In this document: positions 9,534-22,337 of the stretch, in pieces
How positions within the stretch are numbered: the first letter of the stretch is position 1
Layout: each line of letters begins with the position of its first letter
Notes under the pieces: model-generated
Databases searched by the model: none
The model's input: the letters and a program-made list of their open reading frames with translations, nothing else
What the model was told of the DNA's origin: nothing
Assembly: GCA_977006965.1 (NCBI GenBank)
Contig: OZ345353.1
Coordinates: 62,001 to 126,000, forward strand
Reading direction: 5' to 3'
DNA from: Phymatolithon calcareum
Taxonomy: Eukaryota; Rhodophyta; Florideophyceae; Hapalidiales
Length of the DNA: 64,000 nucleotides
Program-made: the position numbers and the translations under genes

Positions 9534-10650
9534 GTGCGCGTACACACACTCTACCCTACACTGCGCTACGTGTCATCAGTCTTCAATCAGACTACCACAG
9601 TTATGGGCCCAGTGTACGAGTTTAGCGGCATTACTGATCCACCGAAGCTCTCCCCTCGCCATGACCTGTATACCTGGAGGAAGACCGTAGAGAACAGGGT
9701 CGTTCTCATTACTGCTGGAGACTCCAAGGGCGAGTACACGCGTGGCAAGACAGGCTTCGCCACTCTCGGTCGCCACCTTCAAGATAGAGTTCATTCGCTC
9801 GGTCATAGCTTCGCAGCATCCAGTACACACTGAACTTCTTTATCCTCTCAAGTTGGCAAAGCTTTAGCTATCGTTCTGCTAAGAAACGCCAACCTTGGAG
9901 AGTCCTCTCATCAAAATGCAGATCTTCAAATTAATTAATGCAGATGAATCTCGATGGAACGAAAAAAGCCACCATATAAGCTTACTGATCAAGACTTCGA
10001 AGATATGAACAAATCCAAGGAGACACTCACATCAGATATTTCTTCGTTCCTCGTTCCCAAAGAAAAAGACACCTTGTCCGTAATTGAGAAAGTACAACAA
10101 ATGCATTCTACTAACAATCAAGCACTTAAAACTTCCACAGGAGTAATTACGAGAACAAAACCAAGTCCAAAGACTTCAGGAATCTCGTCAACTGGACGTT
10201 TTTCTGCCCCGTAGAGGGCTCCCATCACTCTTGATGACGCCGTTTCGGTTATTCGATCTCTTTATCAATCCCATCTTGATCATGAGAAGACCTTTTTCAC
10301 TCGGGATAAAATCAATTCTATCGTTCAGACCGCGATTCTGGCCGGCTAGCACTGGTATATTGGCTGTCAAACCCTTAGCAATGCCAAGTGGTACGTAAGT
10401 GCTGAAGGAATCAAAAGCACTAAAATAATTCTTAAACTTTGGAAGAGATTTCTGAAAGACAATCAAATAGATCGATTTATATTCCAAGATTTCAAGGCTA
10501 AGTAAGTCGCCGAAAGGGCAGAAAAGTCAAATTTGTAGCTTTCACTGGCCTCACTTTGTCAAACAAATTTAAAGCACCAATAATCAATCCAATGAAACGA
10601 CCTAGTCAAACGTTCTGTTTCGATTGCGTTCCAGAGATCACAATCGCGTA
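9534..10650 (+). pseudogene. Decayed retroelement Gag-like region
   Basis: The frame 9534-9833 contains a P-K-L-S-P-R-H-D-L-Y-T-W pattern like the start of LTR-retrotransposon Gag proteins. A second frame (9954 onward) runs in one phase to about 10503, interrupted by TAG at 10212 and at 10347. Its last third (K-L-W-K-R-F-L-K-D-N-Q) has a Gag-like character. Near 10610, C-F-D-C followed after a shift by a Gly/Ser-R-D-H pattern could be what remains of a zinc knuckle. None of this is strong alone, but the order fits Gag followed by nucleocapsid. It is inactive. Confidence 0.35.
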
Positions 10651-12888
10651 GAGCTTGGTTGTAAATCTACGAGGTTCTTTCCTAAAAAGCGTCGGGTGGA
10701 AAACAATTACAAGGATAAGAGCCAAAAGGGAGGCAATGTCAATGGAATGAGTTTTTTCCGCAGCTCCTCCTAGTCCAGAGAAATCTCACTTCTGGACAAT
10801 GTGCCGTTTCTGACCTATCTCCGACGTCAAGGGACCCAAATCCATTGAAAGACAGCGGCTGTCGTCGAAGTGCTGATGGTGTTTGCTCAGCAGCCGCCTT
10901 ATCATCGCGTAACGCGTTGCGCATGACAGAGTCTATGTACCATGGTGATGTCTAGATCCTGAAAAGCTGATGACTCTTGCCAGACAATGCTTGATAATCT
11001 CTACGCGTTAATGCCTAGAGATTCTCATGCTGCAGAGGGTTCAGTGGTCCTAAAAGTCGAAGTGTGCCGCCGCCGACCCATGAGTGACCACGAGAATTAC
11101 GACGAGTAGGAAACGGATACCAGTAATGTGTAACACGAAAGCGCTGTTTATAACAACGGCGTGGATGGACACTTGTTTCGTAGCGTTGCAAAGTGAGCAT
11201 AATTCAGGAGAGTCTTGAAAAGAATGCGTGTCACCAGCTTGATTGCTGATCTCATCCGGAAAGTACACTACCTCGCCAAGCGCATCCATCTTGCGAGACG
11301 AGGGTAAGTCGACGAGAAGGTAGAGGACGATTATAAGCTGGGCCCCCAGAAGCGACTAGCTCCCCCGCACTGAGTAGCAAAGCAGCACATGAGGCCCCTG
11401 GAGCTGTTGTGGTGCGTCCAGGCCGAAACAGTGGAAACAAAAATCCACTGTCCGCAACATGCAGGCTAGCAGAAACAGCTCTAAGTTGTTGCGGTGGAAC
11501 AAGCTCGGGCAGGAAGTTGAAAAACGCTTGGTTGCTTAAGAATCAAGGATTGGCGAAAAATTGAACCAAATATACTCTATCTAGATCAAGCTTGGAAAGA
11601 AGAATCTCTTCCAGCTTTTAAAGAAATACGGAAGCTTCAGAGCTCCTTTCTGAAGCTGCGCTTCGTCTTCAAAGATCAGAAGCAGAGACTTTCGTATGAA
11701 TTACACACGACATGTGCACTTCACGATCTTCTACTACAATAATTGAGATATGTTTCATGGTATCGTTGATGCTAGGAACTTTCCATCGGCTGCCTTCATG
11801 AAACCTTCGGTACTACCGTCTAGGAAAGCGATCCCCGCGGGCCAGGGGGGAAACGTCTCAGACCATGATCTTTCCGGCGCCATCTACTCAGGCTTTGATG
11901 AAGATCCACACTCTAGTGGTGCCGATGACCGCGATCTCAGAGATTTTGACAAGATGAGGACTAGACTGCGTCTCCGGCCGCTGAATAAGAGTCAGAGAAT
12001 CTACTAGAGCGCCACCCAAATGGCGCAGTCAGTTGTGGAAAATTCTGATATCCAGATACCGAAGATACTCCAGAACTAGGTTTCTTTTGGGGAACACGTG
12101 TGATTGAGTCGTGTATGTGCTAACGCTTCTTCTAGGAGTTGTTCTAGTCTAAGGTGCCCAATATGCCTTGTTGCTGTCACCAGAGTTTTTTCTTTTCCCC
12201 AGTATTCTTCTGAGGTTTGGTACAAGTTATGCCTGCTTTTGTAATTTTCTTTTCATTTTTCTCTTTTGCGTCTCTTTCGTGAGGTCCATGCCCTCGGCAT
12301 AGTTAGAGTTGTTTCTCGGGAGAACAGTAGCCATCACAGAACAGTCGCGCAGGAGAATGGAATTTGAACTGCGGCGGAGAAGCTCCATGAAAAGGAATCG
12401 CGCATTGCGAGGCATCTTTAGAGTACTGTGTAAGCCATATCGACATTGCAATTTAGGCCCAAATGTGGGCCAAGATTAAAAAAGAATCTTCTTGTTTTGG
12501 CCGTGGACTACTTTGAAACCTCGGTACTGTAATTTAGAAGGCGGCTCTTCTGGATGCAGTTGTGCCACTTGCCCACGTGTCGTTTCAACAGTAAGGCTAC
12601 CCAGGAGAGCGAGAATCCGCCCAGGCGATAATGCCTTCGAAATACGGTACTTAAAAATCGATCAGTGGAAAAATGCATCCACAGACCGACCAAGTGCTAT
12701 CGCGTCGCCATCGAAGGGACTCTCAACGGTTTTGATACAGTGACTCACGAACGTGTGCGAGTTCTATTTGCTTACTTTCACCGCCAGGGTCGAGAAATCC
12801 CGCCATTTTCCGCAGACTCTGCAGCGGCAAGTATTATCCGCGACTGCTTGCAACTTTGCCAATCGAGAACGTGGGAAAAATCCGGCAG
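10651..12888. other. Degenerate DNA without recognisable genes
   Basis: Only short overlapping frames with no family resemblance are present. This stretch is bracketed by Gag-like (9.5-10.6 kb) and RNase H-like (12.9 kb) fragments and is best read as the decayed interior of retroelements. Confidence 0.35.
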
Positions 12889-12945
12889 ATGAGCTCAAAC
12901 TAGTCTCTTGACCATTCTTCCACCTTCGCCATCACCGAAAACAAG
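12889..12945 (+). repeat. Dispersed retroelement motif, copy 1
   Basis: The block GAGCTC-AACTAGTCTCTTG followed by ACCATTC and CTTCGCCATCA matches the reverse complement of 20845-20775 over about 55 bp. Read with one phase shift, the family translates as E-L-K-L...L-T-I-P-T-L-x-P-S-S-K-Q-D. This resembles the linker between reverse transcriptase and RNase H in Ty3/gypsy elements. Confidence 0.5.
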
Positions 12946-14850
12946 ATTCCAGCAGTGTTCGAGCAATATCGCATTACGGAAGTCCGGGATGCATTTCAGA
13001 GAAAGTTTTTGCTTGTAATGGAAGATACTGCGAAGAATTACTCAACTCCAGATGAACCATTAAATATTTATCTGTCCAAGGTCACCTTTTCTTATGTCAG
13101 TTTCGTGAAAGCAGCAAGTGGCGCGCAATGCTCTACAGCGAACAATTAATCCTAGAACGGAACTCGACCACCGAACCGGAGAAGAAGAAATGCTTTCGCT
13201 TCCTCGTGCTGTTGCACGAAAATGTCGATCCACAGCCCACTAAAGTATTTTCTTCTTACGCACGGGGCGGCGACTGGTTCCCATTCACACGACGGGAAAA
13301 ATAGCTGATAGAATATATAATTATACTACACACGTGTATTGAAGCTGGCAAATATAATTTTGCTTCCTTGAGGGGACGAAAAAGAACTCTCAGTTCTTAA
13401 TACCTGAAACAACTTCACATATTTTAAAGCTCCCATCGTTCTTTGCCACACCTGATCTTCTTGTTCAACATGAACAGAGATTGCAACTTGAAAATTGATT
13501 TCGTGGAATCCGACTCTTGTTGGGAAAAGCGCCAGGAGGAGATGTGGGCCTCGGCTCAGCGCTTTACGCCACACGATTTTTGGAAGAATAGAGACACTTC
13601 GCCTGAGTTCTGGCCTTTTGTTCGGTGCTGAGCGAGAGATCCTTGACTGGAATGACGGTCTTTGTTGTCACCGCTTTGGATAGAAAGAAAGAAGTAGACT
13701 ATTTTCCCAGCTGCATGAAACATCGCGGGCACCCTCACTCTTTTTTTCGAGCCTCAGAGGGTAATGTAGAATGCTCCCGAAAGGCTTATTTGTTGTTCTT
13801 GTGCTCTTCGTCTCGGGAAGTTGACAGATTGGTGAACGTTCCGTCGCCTAGAAGGGCGGGGTGTGAACGGCATTGGAGCATTGCGTTTCTGGCCATGGTC
13901 ATTACGTTCGTGTCTTTGATACGGTTAACTTCCCGAATTAGATCAGCAGCCAGTCTCAAGAAAGAACAAAAATTGTGGCGCGAAGACTGCCTTGAGCGAT
14001 TTGAATCCTTCCACCGTTCTATCAGACGCACCTACTGAGTTGTCCTCAGAAAGAAGTGTTTCCGAAGCAGTTCGTACTTTCACGAGCTGCTTCGACAAAC
14101 TGTCCAGCTTGTAGTTAGCTCACCCGTAGCATGACTCCGCCCAAACATCTCGTGTCCAACGGAAAACCAACCAGAAATACACTTGCGGTACCCAATTCAG
14201 GCCACTGGCGGGCGCGGTCGACACGCGCGCGGCCCCATGAGAAGCGTGTGCAGGCACGCGCATAGATGGTGCGTACTTTTTCAAGCGGAGGAGAAGGACG
14301 AGAGAGTCATCAGTATCTTTAATTACGATGAACAAAGGAGTTCGTTTGCGATCCGTGACTTTGGCTGGGCGACTGAGAATCCAGGTCACGCGGTCATCCC
14401 CATGCTCAAGTTCTTGGCATATATTTTGTACGGGGCCGGAAGTGAGTCCGTGCCTGGCATGGAAGGAGATTCGATATCTGAAGTCACTCGCGTCCCAATG
14501 GAGCCACAATGTCAACAATTCAGCATACCCCTCCACTTGAAGCCCATTGCCGAGTGCAATAGAAGATATCGCGAAAATCATGCCGCTATCAGGCGCATTG
14601 GCATCAATCTCTGTTGTGGAACTCTCGCATAAGTTGCGGGCACGGCTGCCGTGGGACATGCTCTTCTACCCACCCGCATGGATTCCACGAGTCATGCATG
14701 TCCTTCTAATTTACACACCCTCAGGGCTTCCGCGGGGCATATCCTTCAACCCACGGGTGCGTAAAACGTGGGCCTCGCCGTCATGTCGGTGTCGTGCGTC
14801 TTCTTCCCCGGGAAGGTCAATACGTTGACCAAGAATGAAAACTTCTAAAA
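12946..14850. other. Degenerate DNA without recognisable genes
   Basis: Frames of 60-180 residues overlap on both strands (for example 13625-14038 plus and 14120-14659 minus). None shows a recognisable domain, promoter or start context. Confidence 0.3.
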
Positions 14851-14895
14851 ATGAGCTCGAACTAATGGCTTGACAATTCCTATACTTTCCGCATC
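14851..14895 (+). repeat. Dispersed retroelement motif, copy 2
   Basis: ATGAGCTCGAACTAATGGCT then TGACAATTCCTATACTTTCCGC matches the 12.9-kb copy in the same orientation. Confidence 0.5.
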
Positions 14896-15284
14896 CTCCA
14901 GTATATTGAACCAGACATTCATTTGAAGCAGCGGATCATCTGTACACACCATTGATGAAGAATCCTCTTCTAGAAGCACATTCTCATGGATAAGACTCCA
15001 GTCGTGATTTTCCTAGCAGTGAATTTGACAAGTCTTGATGTGGGGTGGATTAGAAGAGCGTTCCCTGCTTTCCAGGGCGACTGCAATCGCTCCATCGCTA
15101 GTCCCGAGAGGCGGAGAATTCTCCAGTTTGAAGGACAGGCAAATTTCACTGCAGTAGACCAGTGGAGGATTCGCAAAGGTGTCTACTACAAGCATGGCAG
15201 AAAATTGGGAAACAAAGCCAGAGAGAATATGGTTACCCTTGAGCGTACGCTGACACGGTACCAGCTCGACGGAGAAGTCAGACA

Positions 15285-15333
15285 CTACCTTTCGCATCCT
15301 CCAAAACAAGATTACGGCCTATCGCCGTAATGG
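15285..15333 (+). repeat. Dispersed retroelement motif, copy 3
   Basis: CTTTCGCATCCTCCAAAACA then AGATTACGGCCTATCGCCGT matches the reverse complement of 18588-18640. It contains the 3' part of the motif family only. Confidence 0.5.
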
Positions 15334-15340
15334 CCGTTTC

Positions 15341-16821
15341 GTGCGTTTGGTGTTGCGTTTACATCTGGCGGGGAAACAATCATTTTCCGGTCATCCGATG
15401 GTACTATTAAGTACGCTTTTCCTCTGCCTGTCGCTCCATGACGTTGTTTTCAGTGTGATGGTTCTTTTTCCATCCTGTATCGGCTCCTCGGTATCATCTT
15501 CACCGGCCTACAATTGCTCTCCACTCTGCACGACAACGAACGCAGTAGACTGCCCACGCCCGTACAGCCAGAGATTACGATTTTCCGCAACCTCGGCAGC
15601 CGTCATCCAACATCTCTTTTGGGTCTACGTGTTTCGTAAAGCCAAAGTCCCAAGCTCCGTTCTTCGACTTGGAGCTCCGGACACTAGGTGAACAATAGAT
15701 ATTAGCAGGGCGACGACTTCTGTTGGAAGCTCGTCCAAATGACAAAACACTATTCAGAACAAAGCCCCAACATTCTGCACACTTTCCAAAACATGTTTCT
15801 AGCCCATCCAAGTCATGTCGGAACGTTAGCACTGATGTCTTGCGATGGACAAAATCTACACTGGCAGGCTGCTAAGATTTAATTTTGGCACTTTCAGAAG
15901 TAGAGACAGAACGAAAACCAGGACAAAATGAACAAGGGAAAACTATAAAAAAGTTTTTGCGTGTGTTTATCTTAAGCACGGACGCCTCTTCACTGCAGCG
16001 CGACCAGTTCCACGGCGACTGATGACAACGGCCCGTTTTCGGACGACATTTTCCCCGTCCATAAAGCTCTACAGCGACCTCAGTGGTGACCTGATTTTAG
16101 CTACACAGGTTTTGAAATTAGGGCTATGTCACCTTGTCGGTACGATTATCATATCCATAAGGCCACGGGTCTACCTCCGCAGATCAATAGCGTTGCGCAT
16201 TCGACGAAGGAGACTCACTCATTACCGACAGCTCCGTTGCAACGGAGCTCTCTACAGCCAGGCGATCAGCGTTTCCCAGGATACTGTACGCTGTCACCGT
16301 GCCCTGGATATGGCACAAGTTTCCCAGAAGCACGCAATTTTCTTCCCCATCCGTTGCCGAATGTGTCGTTGGTCGCAACTTATGCAGTGGAGCGATATTT
16401 ATAACTGCTTTACAGGGGTGACTCTGCTACACCATTACTTAGTTATTTTAGTGGCCCCGTTGAAGTGCGCATCTCACTCTTATACTTCTGGGCAACAGAG
16501 TAGACGAACGGTGTAATGTGTGAACTCACTACTTTTACTTGATAACGTGTGGGGGGTTTTCATTCTAAAAAAGTAATCTCTATCGAGACGGAGCTCGTCT
16601 TTGTCATTAAAGTTTCAATTCTATTAATCTCTTTTATCCGTCGTATCGCTCGTCAAAAATGTGTGCTCAGACGCTCGGTGCCCACAGGCTCCAACCTTCG
16701 TGATTTGCAAGTGAGAGAGCAAGTCGGCCATAACGAAGACCGGGAATGGCTCTGATTTCAACTAGTAGTAGTAGGAATTTGCTGTTCCCCCAAAGAGGAA
16801 CTCTAAGGTAAGCTTTCACGC
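15341..16821. other. Degenerate DNA without recognisable genes
   Basis: Overlapping short frames only. Nothing recognisable was found on either strand. Confidence 0.3.
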
Positions 16822-17202
16822 TCAGCTCGAATATGGCATCATATTTAATATTAGAAGAAGAAAAATTGGTGTAATTGAGCACCTGGCTGTGACGTGCTTT
16901 GGTTCCGGAAGATCGCATTCTATTAGCTGGAACGTCTCCAGTGTACGCAGGGTCGCACGCCAGACGGCAATTTTGTTGAGCAAATCCAGAGACGCCGCTG
17001 TATCACAAAAGCGGTTAAGGGCGCTTTTACAGTCACTGCAGCGTATTTGAGTCAACATAAGAGTTGCATCGCCATAAATCGCTTCGCAGCAGCGCTCCAT
17101 GTATTCCTTGGATAGCTTCTTCGTGTTTTCGTGCTCCTCAACCTGCTTCTTCTCTGTCACTTTGTCTTCTTCCGCTTGTTTTAGTGCTCTTCTGCGTCGC
17201 AA
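16822..17202 (-). CDS. Unrecognised ORF fragment, basic and Cys-containing
   Basis: This 126-residue minus-strand frame starts with an Arg-rich stretch. A Lys/Glu-rich segment that could form a coiled coil follows (residues 10-32), then several cysteines including C-S-D-C. No family is recognised. It lies next to a Ty3/gypsy fragment on the other strand and could be retroelement debris. Confidence 0.2.
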   Translation of the reverse strand: MRRRRALKQAEEDKVTEKKQVEEHENTKKLSKEYMERCCEAIYGDATLMLTQIRCSDCKSALNRFCDTAASLDLLNKIAVWRATLRTLETFQLIECDLPEPKHVTARCSITPIFLLLILNMMPYSS

Positions 17203-17331
17203 AAATCCGCGAGTATGGTCAATAACGCATTTCTGAGCAGGACAAATGATGGCATTCGTTTGGAATGTTCAAGGCCACAACTGAACCAGCGCTCTTAGAG
17301 GTGGAGAAGATTTGCAGGACCGCGCACAAGA

Positions 17332-17575
17332 ATGCAAACAAGTGCGTCATGCTCCATTACAATGGCCATGATATTGTGTCGCCTTACCGAGAAAGGAGCA
17401 CGATTGAAGTGGAACGATGCATGCGATCGTGCTTTCATTGCCTTAATAAGCTCTATATGGGAAAAGGCATTACTGATAAGGCCGAACTACGAGCTTCCAT
17501 TCGAGCACATCACTCATGGATCGATGTAAATCTACGAGGAATAGGAACTGATCCAGTGCACTGCTTATCGTAATA
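17332..17575 (+). pseudogene. Ty3/gypsy RT-RNase H junction fragment
   Basis: The plus-strand frame from about 17360 contains L-T-E-K-G-A-R-L-K-W-N, then A-F-I-A-L and L-I-R-P-N-Y-E-L-P-F-E. This is the pattern that joins the reverse transcriptase thumb to RNase H in Ty3/gypsy polyproteins (L-T-K-K-x-x-x-F-x-W-x-x-x-x-x-x-A-F-x-x-L-K, then P-V-L-x-x-P-D). A frame change near 17525 leads into D-V-N-L-R-G-I-G-T-D, about where the RNase H D-A-S would sit. Only this short piece survives. Confidence 0.6.
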
Positions 17576-17579
17576 AAAT

Positions 17580-18440
17580 GAATTAAGCCATGTTTCTGTC
17601 GTTTAAAAATCAATCTGATACGAGATTCGAGCTTCGCGTGACATTTTACCTCGGAGTAGCATCTCCGCCGCTGTACACACTGATAGATCATATCATGAAA
17701 TGTCCGGAGCAGAACATAGGGTGCTTGCGATGGATGAGTTGATTGCTATATTTCTGGACGCAAGAAAAGAGTGGACGAGTTTGAAATTTTTGTCAAGGTA
17801 GTCACCTTTCCGGGGAAGAAAACGGGCGAGACCGACATGACGTGCGGCCATGACTCAAACAATTTGTCACTCATGCTGACTCTTTCTGAACATTTGCAAA
17901 CCATTTGAATAGTTTGCAAACATGCGCAATACTTGACGAACACCGATGTGGGTGCTGATCATGCTGTAAGTCACTCAAGCTGGCGAGCTGAATGGTAGCA
18001 GTGCAAATCGAAAGCATGCCGTGAATTGGCTCCCACACAATGTCGTTTCCTCGGATGAACCCTTTTCCTCACGTCGGCAAATTCCCCAGCCAATTGCGCA
18101 AACTTGACGTCTAGAGCATCTTTTTTTGGTTAGATTGATTGGAATCATGCTCCGTGCTGCTTTCCATACATCTTTGCATCATCTGCGTCAGCTGCTGTGG
18201 CCGGGTCGTCATGACTGCGACCACGGACAGACGACAGGGCCGCTGCATGTCTCTTTTTCTTTTCCTGTTCACTTCATGGGGTGCAACACTATCTCGTGAA
18301 ATTCAAAAACATACCTCTGGCCCCGGGGTCTGTCTCCTTCTGGTCCGCTAGTCGATATACGGGTGGAACTTATATAGGGTCATTTACTGCATTTAAGCAG
18401 CAGAGGAACTGTGCCATACCTCCGGTCACGGCAAATTTGG
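17580..18440. other. No recognisable gene
   Basis: Short frames only. A TATA-like TTATATAGGG near 18370 has no plausible gene after it. Confidence 0.3.
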
Positions 18441-18481
18441 CGTTGAGGGCTTCGAAAATAAAAACTTACAATTCCCCCCCT
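18441..18481 (+). mobile_element. LINE 3' end fragment
   Basis: TTGGCGTTGAGGGCTTCGAA followed by AATAAAAACTTACAATTCCC closely matches the reverse complement of 61900-61940, the 3' end of the minus-strand LINE at 62 kb. The copy here is on the plus strand and extremely 5'-truncated, and no coding part is visible. Confidence 0.65.
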
Positions 18482-18587
18482 GATGAGGAGGTGAACAACC
18501 GACTTGTCTTCCGGCTTAAAATTTTCGATTTTTCGATTCCAAAACTCGCTTTTAAGAGGCTTTCAAGGGCTCCCTATCTAACAGATC

Positions 18588-18660
18588 AAAGTAATCATGA
18601 CGGCGATGGGCCGTAATCTTATTTTGCAGAATGCGGAAGGTATAGGAATGGTCAAGGCAT
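18588..18660 (-). repeat. Dispersed retroelement motif, copy 4
   Basis: The reverse strand reads TGCCTTGACCATTCCTATAC, then CTTCCGCATTCTGCAAAATA and AGATTACGGCCCATCGCCGT. It joins the parts seen separately at 14.86 kb and 15.3 kb. Confidence 0.55.
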
Positions 18661-20759
18661 TTCCAATCCCATAAACAGAGCTTTCGCGGCAGTAAACCTT
18701 TTCTGCATATGACGGGAGACAAAGAGACAAGAGGTCACTGGTCTCCTGTCTACAACTGCGAATAATCACTTCGGCTTCCTTACCTTTTTAATTAGAAAAG
18801 AGTGGAAGACGGGGTTCTTGAACGATCTTCGCCAGTTGTTGAGAAGCGCTCGTTTGGAATTCAATTTTCTGCTGGCACTAACTGTTGTAGTGCACCCTTG
18901 CGAGCAAGTGCAGAGGGTAAGAGAGGAATATCTGAAGAAAATTGTTGTTTTTCAGTTCTGCCCGTGCAGATCTGTTGCTATTCATCTCACCGCTTCGTGT
19001 TTCTGAGGAGCGCCTTCAATCTCTGTGGGCCGAAGCTAGAGGCAATTGACCAAAAAATACTTGCTTGCGTTGGCCGGGCACTGTGGTAGAAGGGTGCGAT
19101 AGAGATGAGTAGGATAGAGAAACAGCAATAGTATAATGTCTGTAATTTCGAGAGACTAGTCCAGTTGTTCTACTGAAATCATGAAAGGAGTCGGGACTCG
19201 ACAGTTTCACTTTCCACCTTGGCCTTGATGGTAAGCAAGATCATTCTGAGTTTGTACAAAAACTTTCAACCCACTAATGCGCAAGAAAGACCTATGAAAT
19301 GATAATAGTCAGGTTTATCAAGATGGCCATCCAACATTCTATCATCCAGAACGCGAAGAATAGGGTCTCGTACGCTTAATCGCCGTTGAAAAGTAGGGAG
19401 CTCTTTTGAATCGCGCGGCAGATTGCGAGATGTGTTTGCAACTTTCATTAAAGAGAGAAGCGCCGTTCTCGTAAACGCTCATATTCGCAAACCGCTTCGA
19501 GATAACGCGAGATCTGTTCCAAACATCGATCGACTTGCAGGCCGCTTTCCTACGATTATATGCCCGGTATTAGAAAAATCGATACCATATGCGCACATGA
19601 CGCTATAATGACCATTGGAAAAGTTTGGATGTCGCACCGACCGTATGAAGAGGAAAGAATTGAGCTTTCAGAATATGCCTCATGTTGTTCAACCTCGAAC
19701 GACTTCAGCGCCGATGTTTCGAGTTCTATAAGCTGTAGAGAATGCTTTGCTGGTGCGTTAGCTTTGCGACGGTCTGCAAACGCTGTCATTAGGTCAACAT
19801 CGACTGGTATGTCCAACTCACTCCGCGTGGAGAGACTTGAGAAACTAAAAGCTAATTTCTACATCTTTCTTCCAAATAATAGCTGCAGCAGCTATTATAC
19901 GGCAAAATTCCCTTTCTATCCAGTAAAAAAGCTCACCACATACAGTACACATAACATTTTGCTCAGTGCACTATCACGTGCTCTCGGTCACGCTCCGTCA
20001 GAGTGGGTCGTATTTTGCAAGCGCTATAAATCTTCCCTCGTTCCGAGCACCCTCACCTCTTTTGTTGGCACGGGCAACTCTTCACGAATAGGATTGAAGC
20101 TGGCGGCAACATCCGGCAGACATAATTATACAAACGACAAAACGCATCATTCATAGACTCCGCAGTACATGAATTGCGCTGCACATTGCATTACGGGAAG
20201 CATTCAAGCGATGTCCACATCTTTAATATTCTTGGTATCTTTTGTCTACGGTACGTCCAGAGTTCATTGAAAATATCACGAGCTCTCTTGTAAGCGGCGA
20301 GCGGATGCTGTGGGTAGTCTCAGCTTTGTGGCACGAATGTGCTCGCTGATGATGTCCTGCAATGAGGCTACAACTTGGATTTGTTTTGAATCGTGACCTT
20401 TTCTCGAACGAGAATCGCAAAGAAGCAAGTAACCATCGGCAGTAGCGCAAGACGTTAGATCATGCATGCCCGATGTCGGTTCTGAAAATTCATTCAAAAA
20501 TGAAAGTACAGGAAAGAACGCATGACAGGGACACACGCAGACCTCGACTCTTCGTTGCGTGGCATGAGTTCGTGTCCGGATTTTGCCGCCCCACCCAGTC
20601 CTCCTTGAGGTTGTCGCTCGCATACCGGTAACGTGCAACATTATCCTGGAAATGATTTAAGACGCGGGGATCGAGTACCGAAATTGAAACAATTGTACTG
20701 AATAGACTGTCGGGAAACGCGACACTTGGAATTCCATGGATCATCCACAAAGGGACGAC
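18661..20759. other. No recognisable gene
   Basis: The longest frame, 19560-20156 plus (198 residues), is Ser-rich and matches nothing I know. It has no supporting signals. Confidence 0.3.
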
Positions 20760-20850
20760 GCTCAACTTTGCAGCAAAGGACCGCGATGGACTAGAATCCT
20801 GTTTTGGATGATGGCGAAAGTGTAGGAATGGTCAAGAGACTAGTTTGACC
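20760..20850 (-). repeat. Dispersed retroelement motif, copy 5
   Basis: The reverse strand reads AAACTAGTCTCTTGACCATT, then CCTACACTTTCGCCATCATC and CAAAACAGGATTC. This is the best partner of copy 1 at 12.9 kb. Confidence 0.55.
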
Positions 20851-22337
20851 TGGTCCCAGACTTTGAAATGTCGCGCACGAAAATGATCTCTTCCAAGAAT
20901 GCAAAGTGGATGCGAATAGGGACTAGTGAGGCGGCACAGCCCGCGCATCCGCTCTCGTCGATTTTCGGCATATTTTCCAAACAAATACTTTTAGAAAGTA
21001 ACTTCTGCCTCTTTGATTCTGCTAGAAGTCGCTTAGATTCGGGGTTAGATCGATGGAATTATCTAGAAGACAGAGGAACCGAGATGCCGGCTGATAGCCT
21101 TTCCCGCAGATGGAGAACTTTCGGAATATCTACCTGTTCAAACTTTGAAGTCAGCCACAACCACGAGAGATCCGTCTTCTCCCCATGTGCCCGCGCCTTC
21201 CATATGCAGGTCACCGACCTGGCCCCTTCTTGGCAAAGCTCAGCAGCTCGGGGAATATTTTTTTCGAAGATACCCACATGCACGGGAACTACATATGGTC
21301 TGTTTCATTCAGTGTGACGGGGAAAAGTTCTTCCTGTTTTCAAAATGCTGGAAACGGCTGGACGCTAACAATTGTTACCATTGTGTGGCGGCAAAAAAAT
21401 CTTTGAACAGCCTTGAAGTTGGGACGGAAAGTGCTGGCAAGACAGTTTAGTTACAACGTCTTGCATTTAACATGGATATTCTCGACTGTTTCCCTGACGG
21501 GATTCAATATATTTCGCTATGTCAAGAAGCATCGTCACCGAGAGCATTGAGGAGCACGACTTGCTCCACCTTGAGTGAAGGTTGACATTTCTCCTTGTCC
21601 TCTATAGTTTCCGTTGGGGCCACTGGCGCTGGTGCTGAAAAAATAATTATATTATATGCCAAGTGGGGCCATTTTATGCTGGTTTTTTCCCATGGCACGC
21701 GAAATATAGTGCACAAAAACTAGTTAACGCAGACTTACGCGCTTGCCACCGTTGGAAAGGTCTGGCCTAGCGCTTGTAATCAGCCAATAAGGTTAGGACT
21801 ACCAATCGACTGGATATTGAACATTATAGGACTACCAATCGTCTGGATATTGAACATTTAAAACGTCTTAACGAGCGTTAGTCGTGCGAAGGACTATTTA
21901 AAAAGTCATACAGATGAGTGCAGCCTACTGAAGACAGCGAGGCAGTCAGCAGGATTAACATTTCGATTAGATTTCCTGGAAACTTGTGCGGTAGCCAGTG
22001 TGAGATATATAAGAGTACCAGAGATGAGTTCACACGTGTATCCAGTATGCAGATGATGAGCTTGACTTATGAACTAAAGCAAAAGGAACTGAAAAGATAC
22101 CTACGTAAAGGAGAGTCCCGAAGAAAACAATTTCAAACTCAATGGAGTAACATCTCATTGACCTGGCATGACGGAGCACGCAATTGTCATTGAAATATGT
22201 CAGAAAAATCAAATGACTCCCCGAGAATCAATTGGGGATAGAGGAGGAAAATAAACTCTGGAAAGGGCAAAGAGAGAGTGAATATGGTGGACGGAGTGAG
22301 TGATCGCAGATATTATTTGGCAGTTGGAATTCAAGTG
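20851..22337. other. No recognisable gene
   Basis: A plus-strand frame (20868-21317) contains A-D-S-L-S-R-R-W, like the A-D-A-L-S-R motif between RNase H and integrase of Ty3/gypsy elements. The rest does not support a call. A 33-bp tandem pair at 21.8 kb is listed separately. Confidence 0.3.
21794..21859 (+). repeat. 33-bp tandem repeat, two copies
   Basis: TAGGACTACCAATCGACTGG and the following 13 bases repeat once, with a single A/T difference inside ATCGACTGG/ATCGTCTGG. Confidence 0.85.

Noticed and set aside
14120-14659. Overlapping 179- and 149-residue frames on opposite strands
   Set aside because: No domain on either strand. They lie in degenerate repeat-derived DNA.
20868-21317. 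A-D-S-L-S-R-R-W as an RNase H-integrase junction
   Set aside because: A single short motif without flanking RNase H or integrase similarity. Mentioned but not called.
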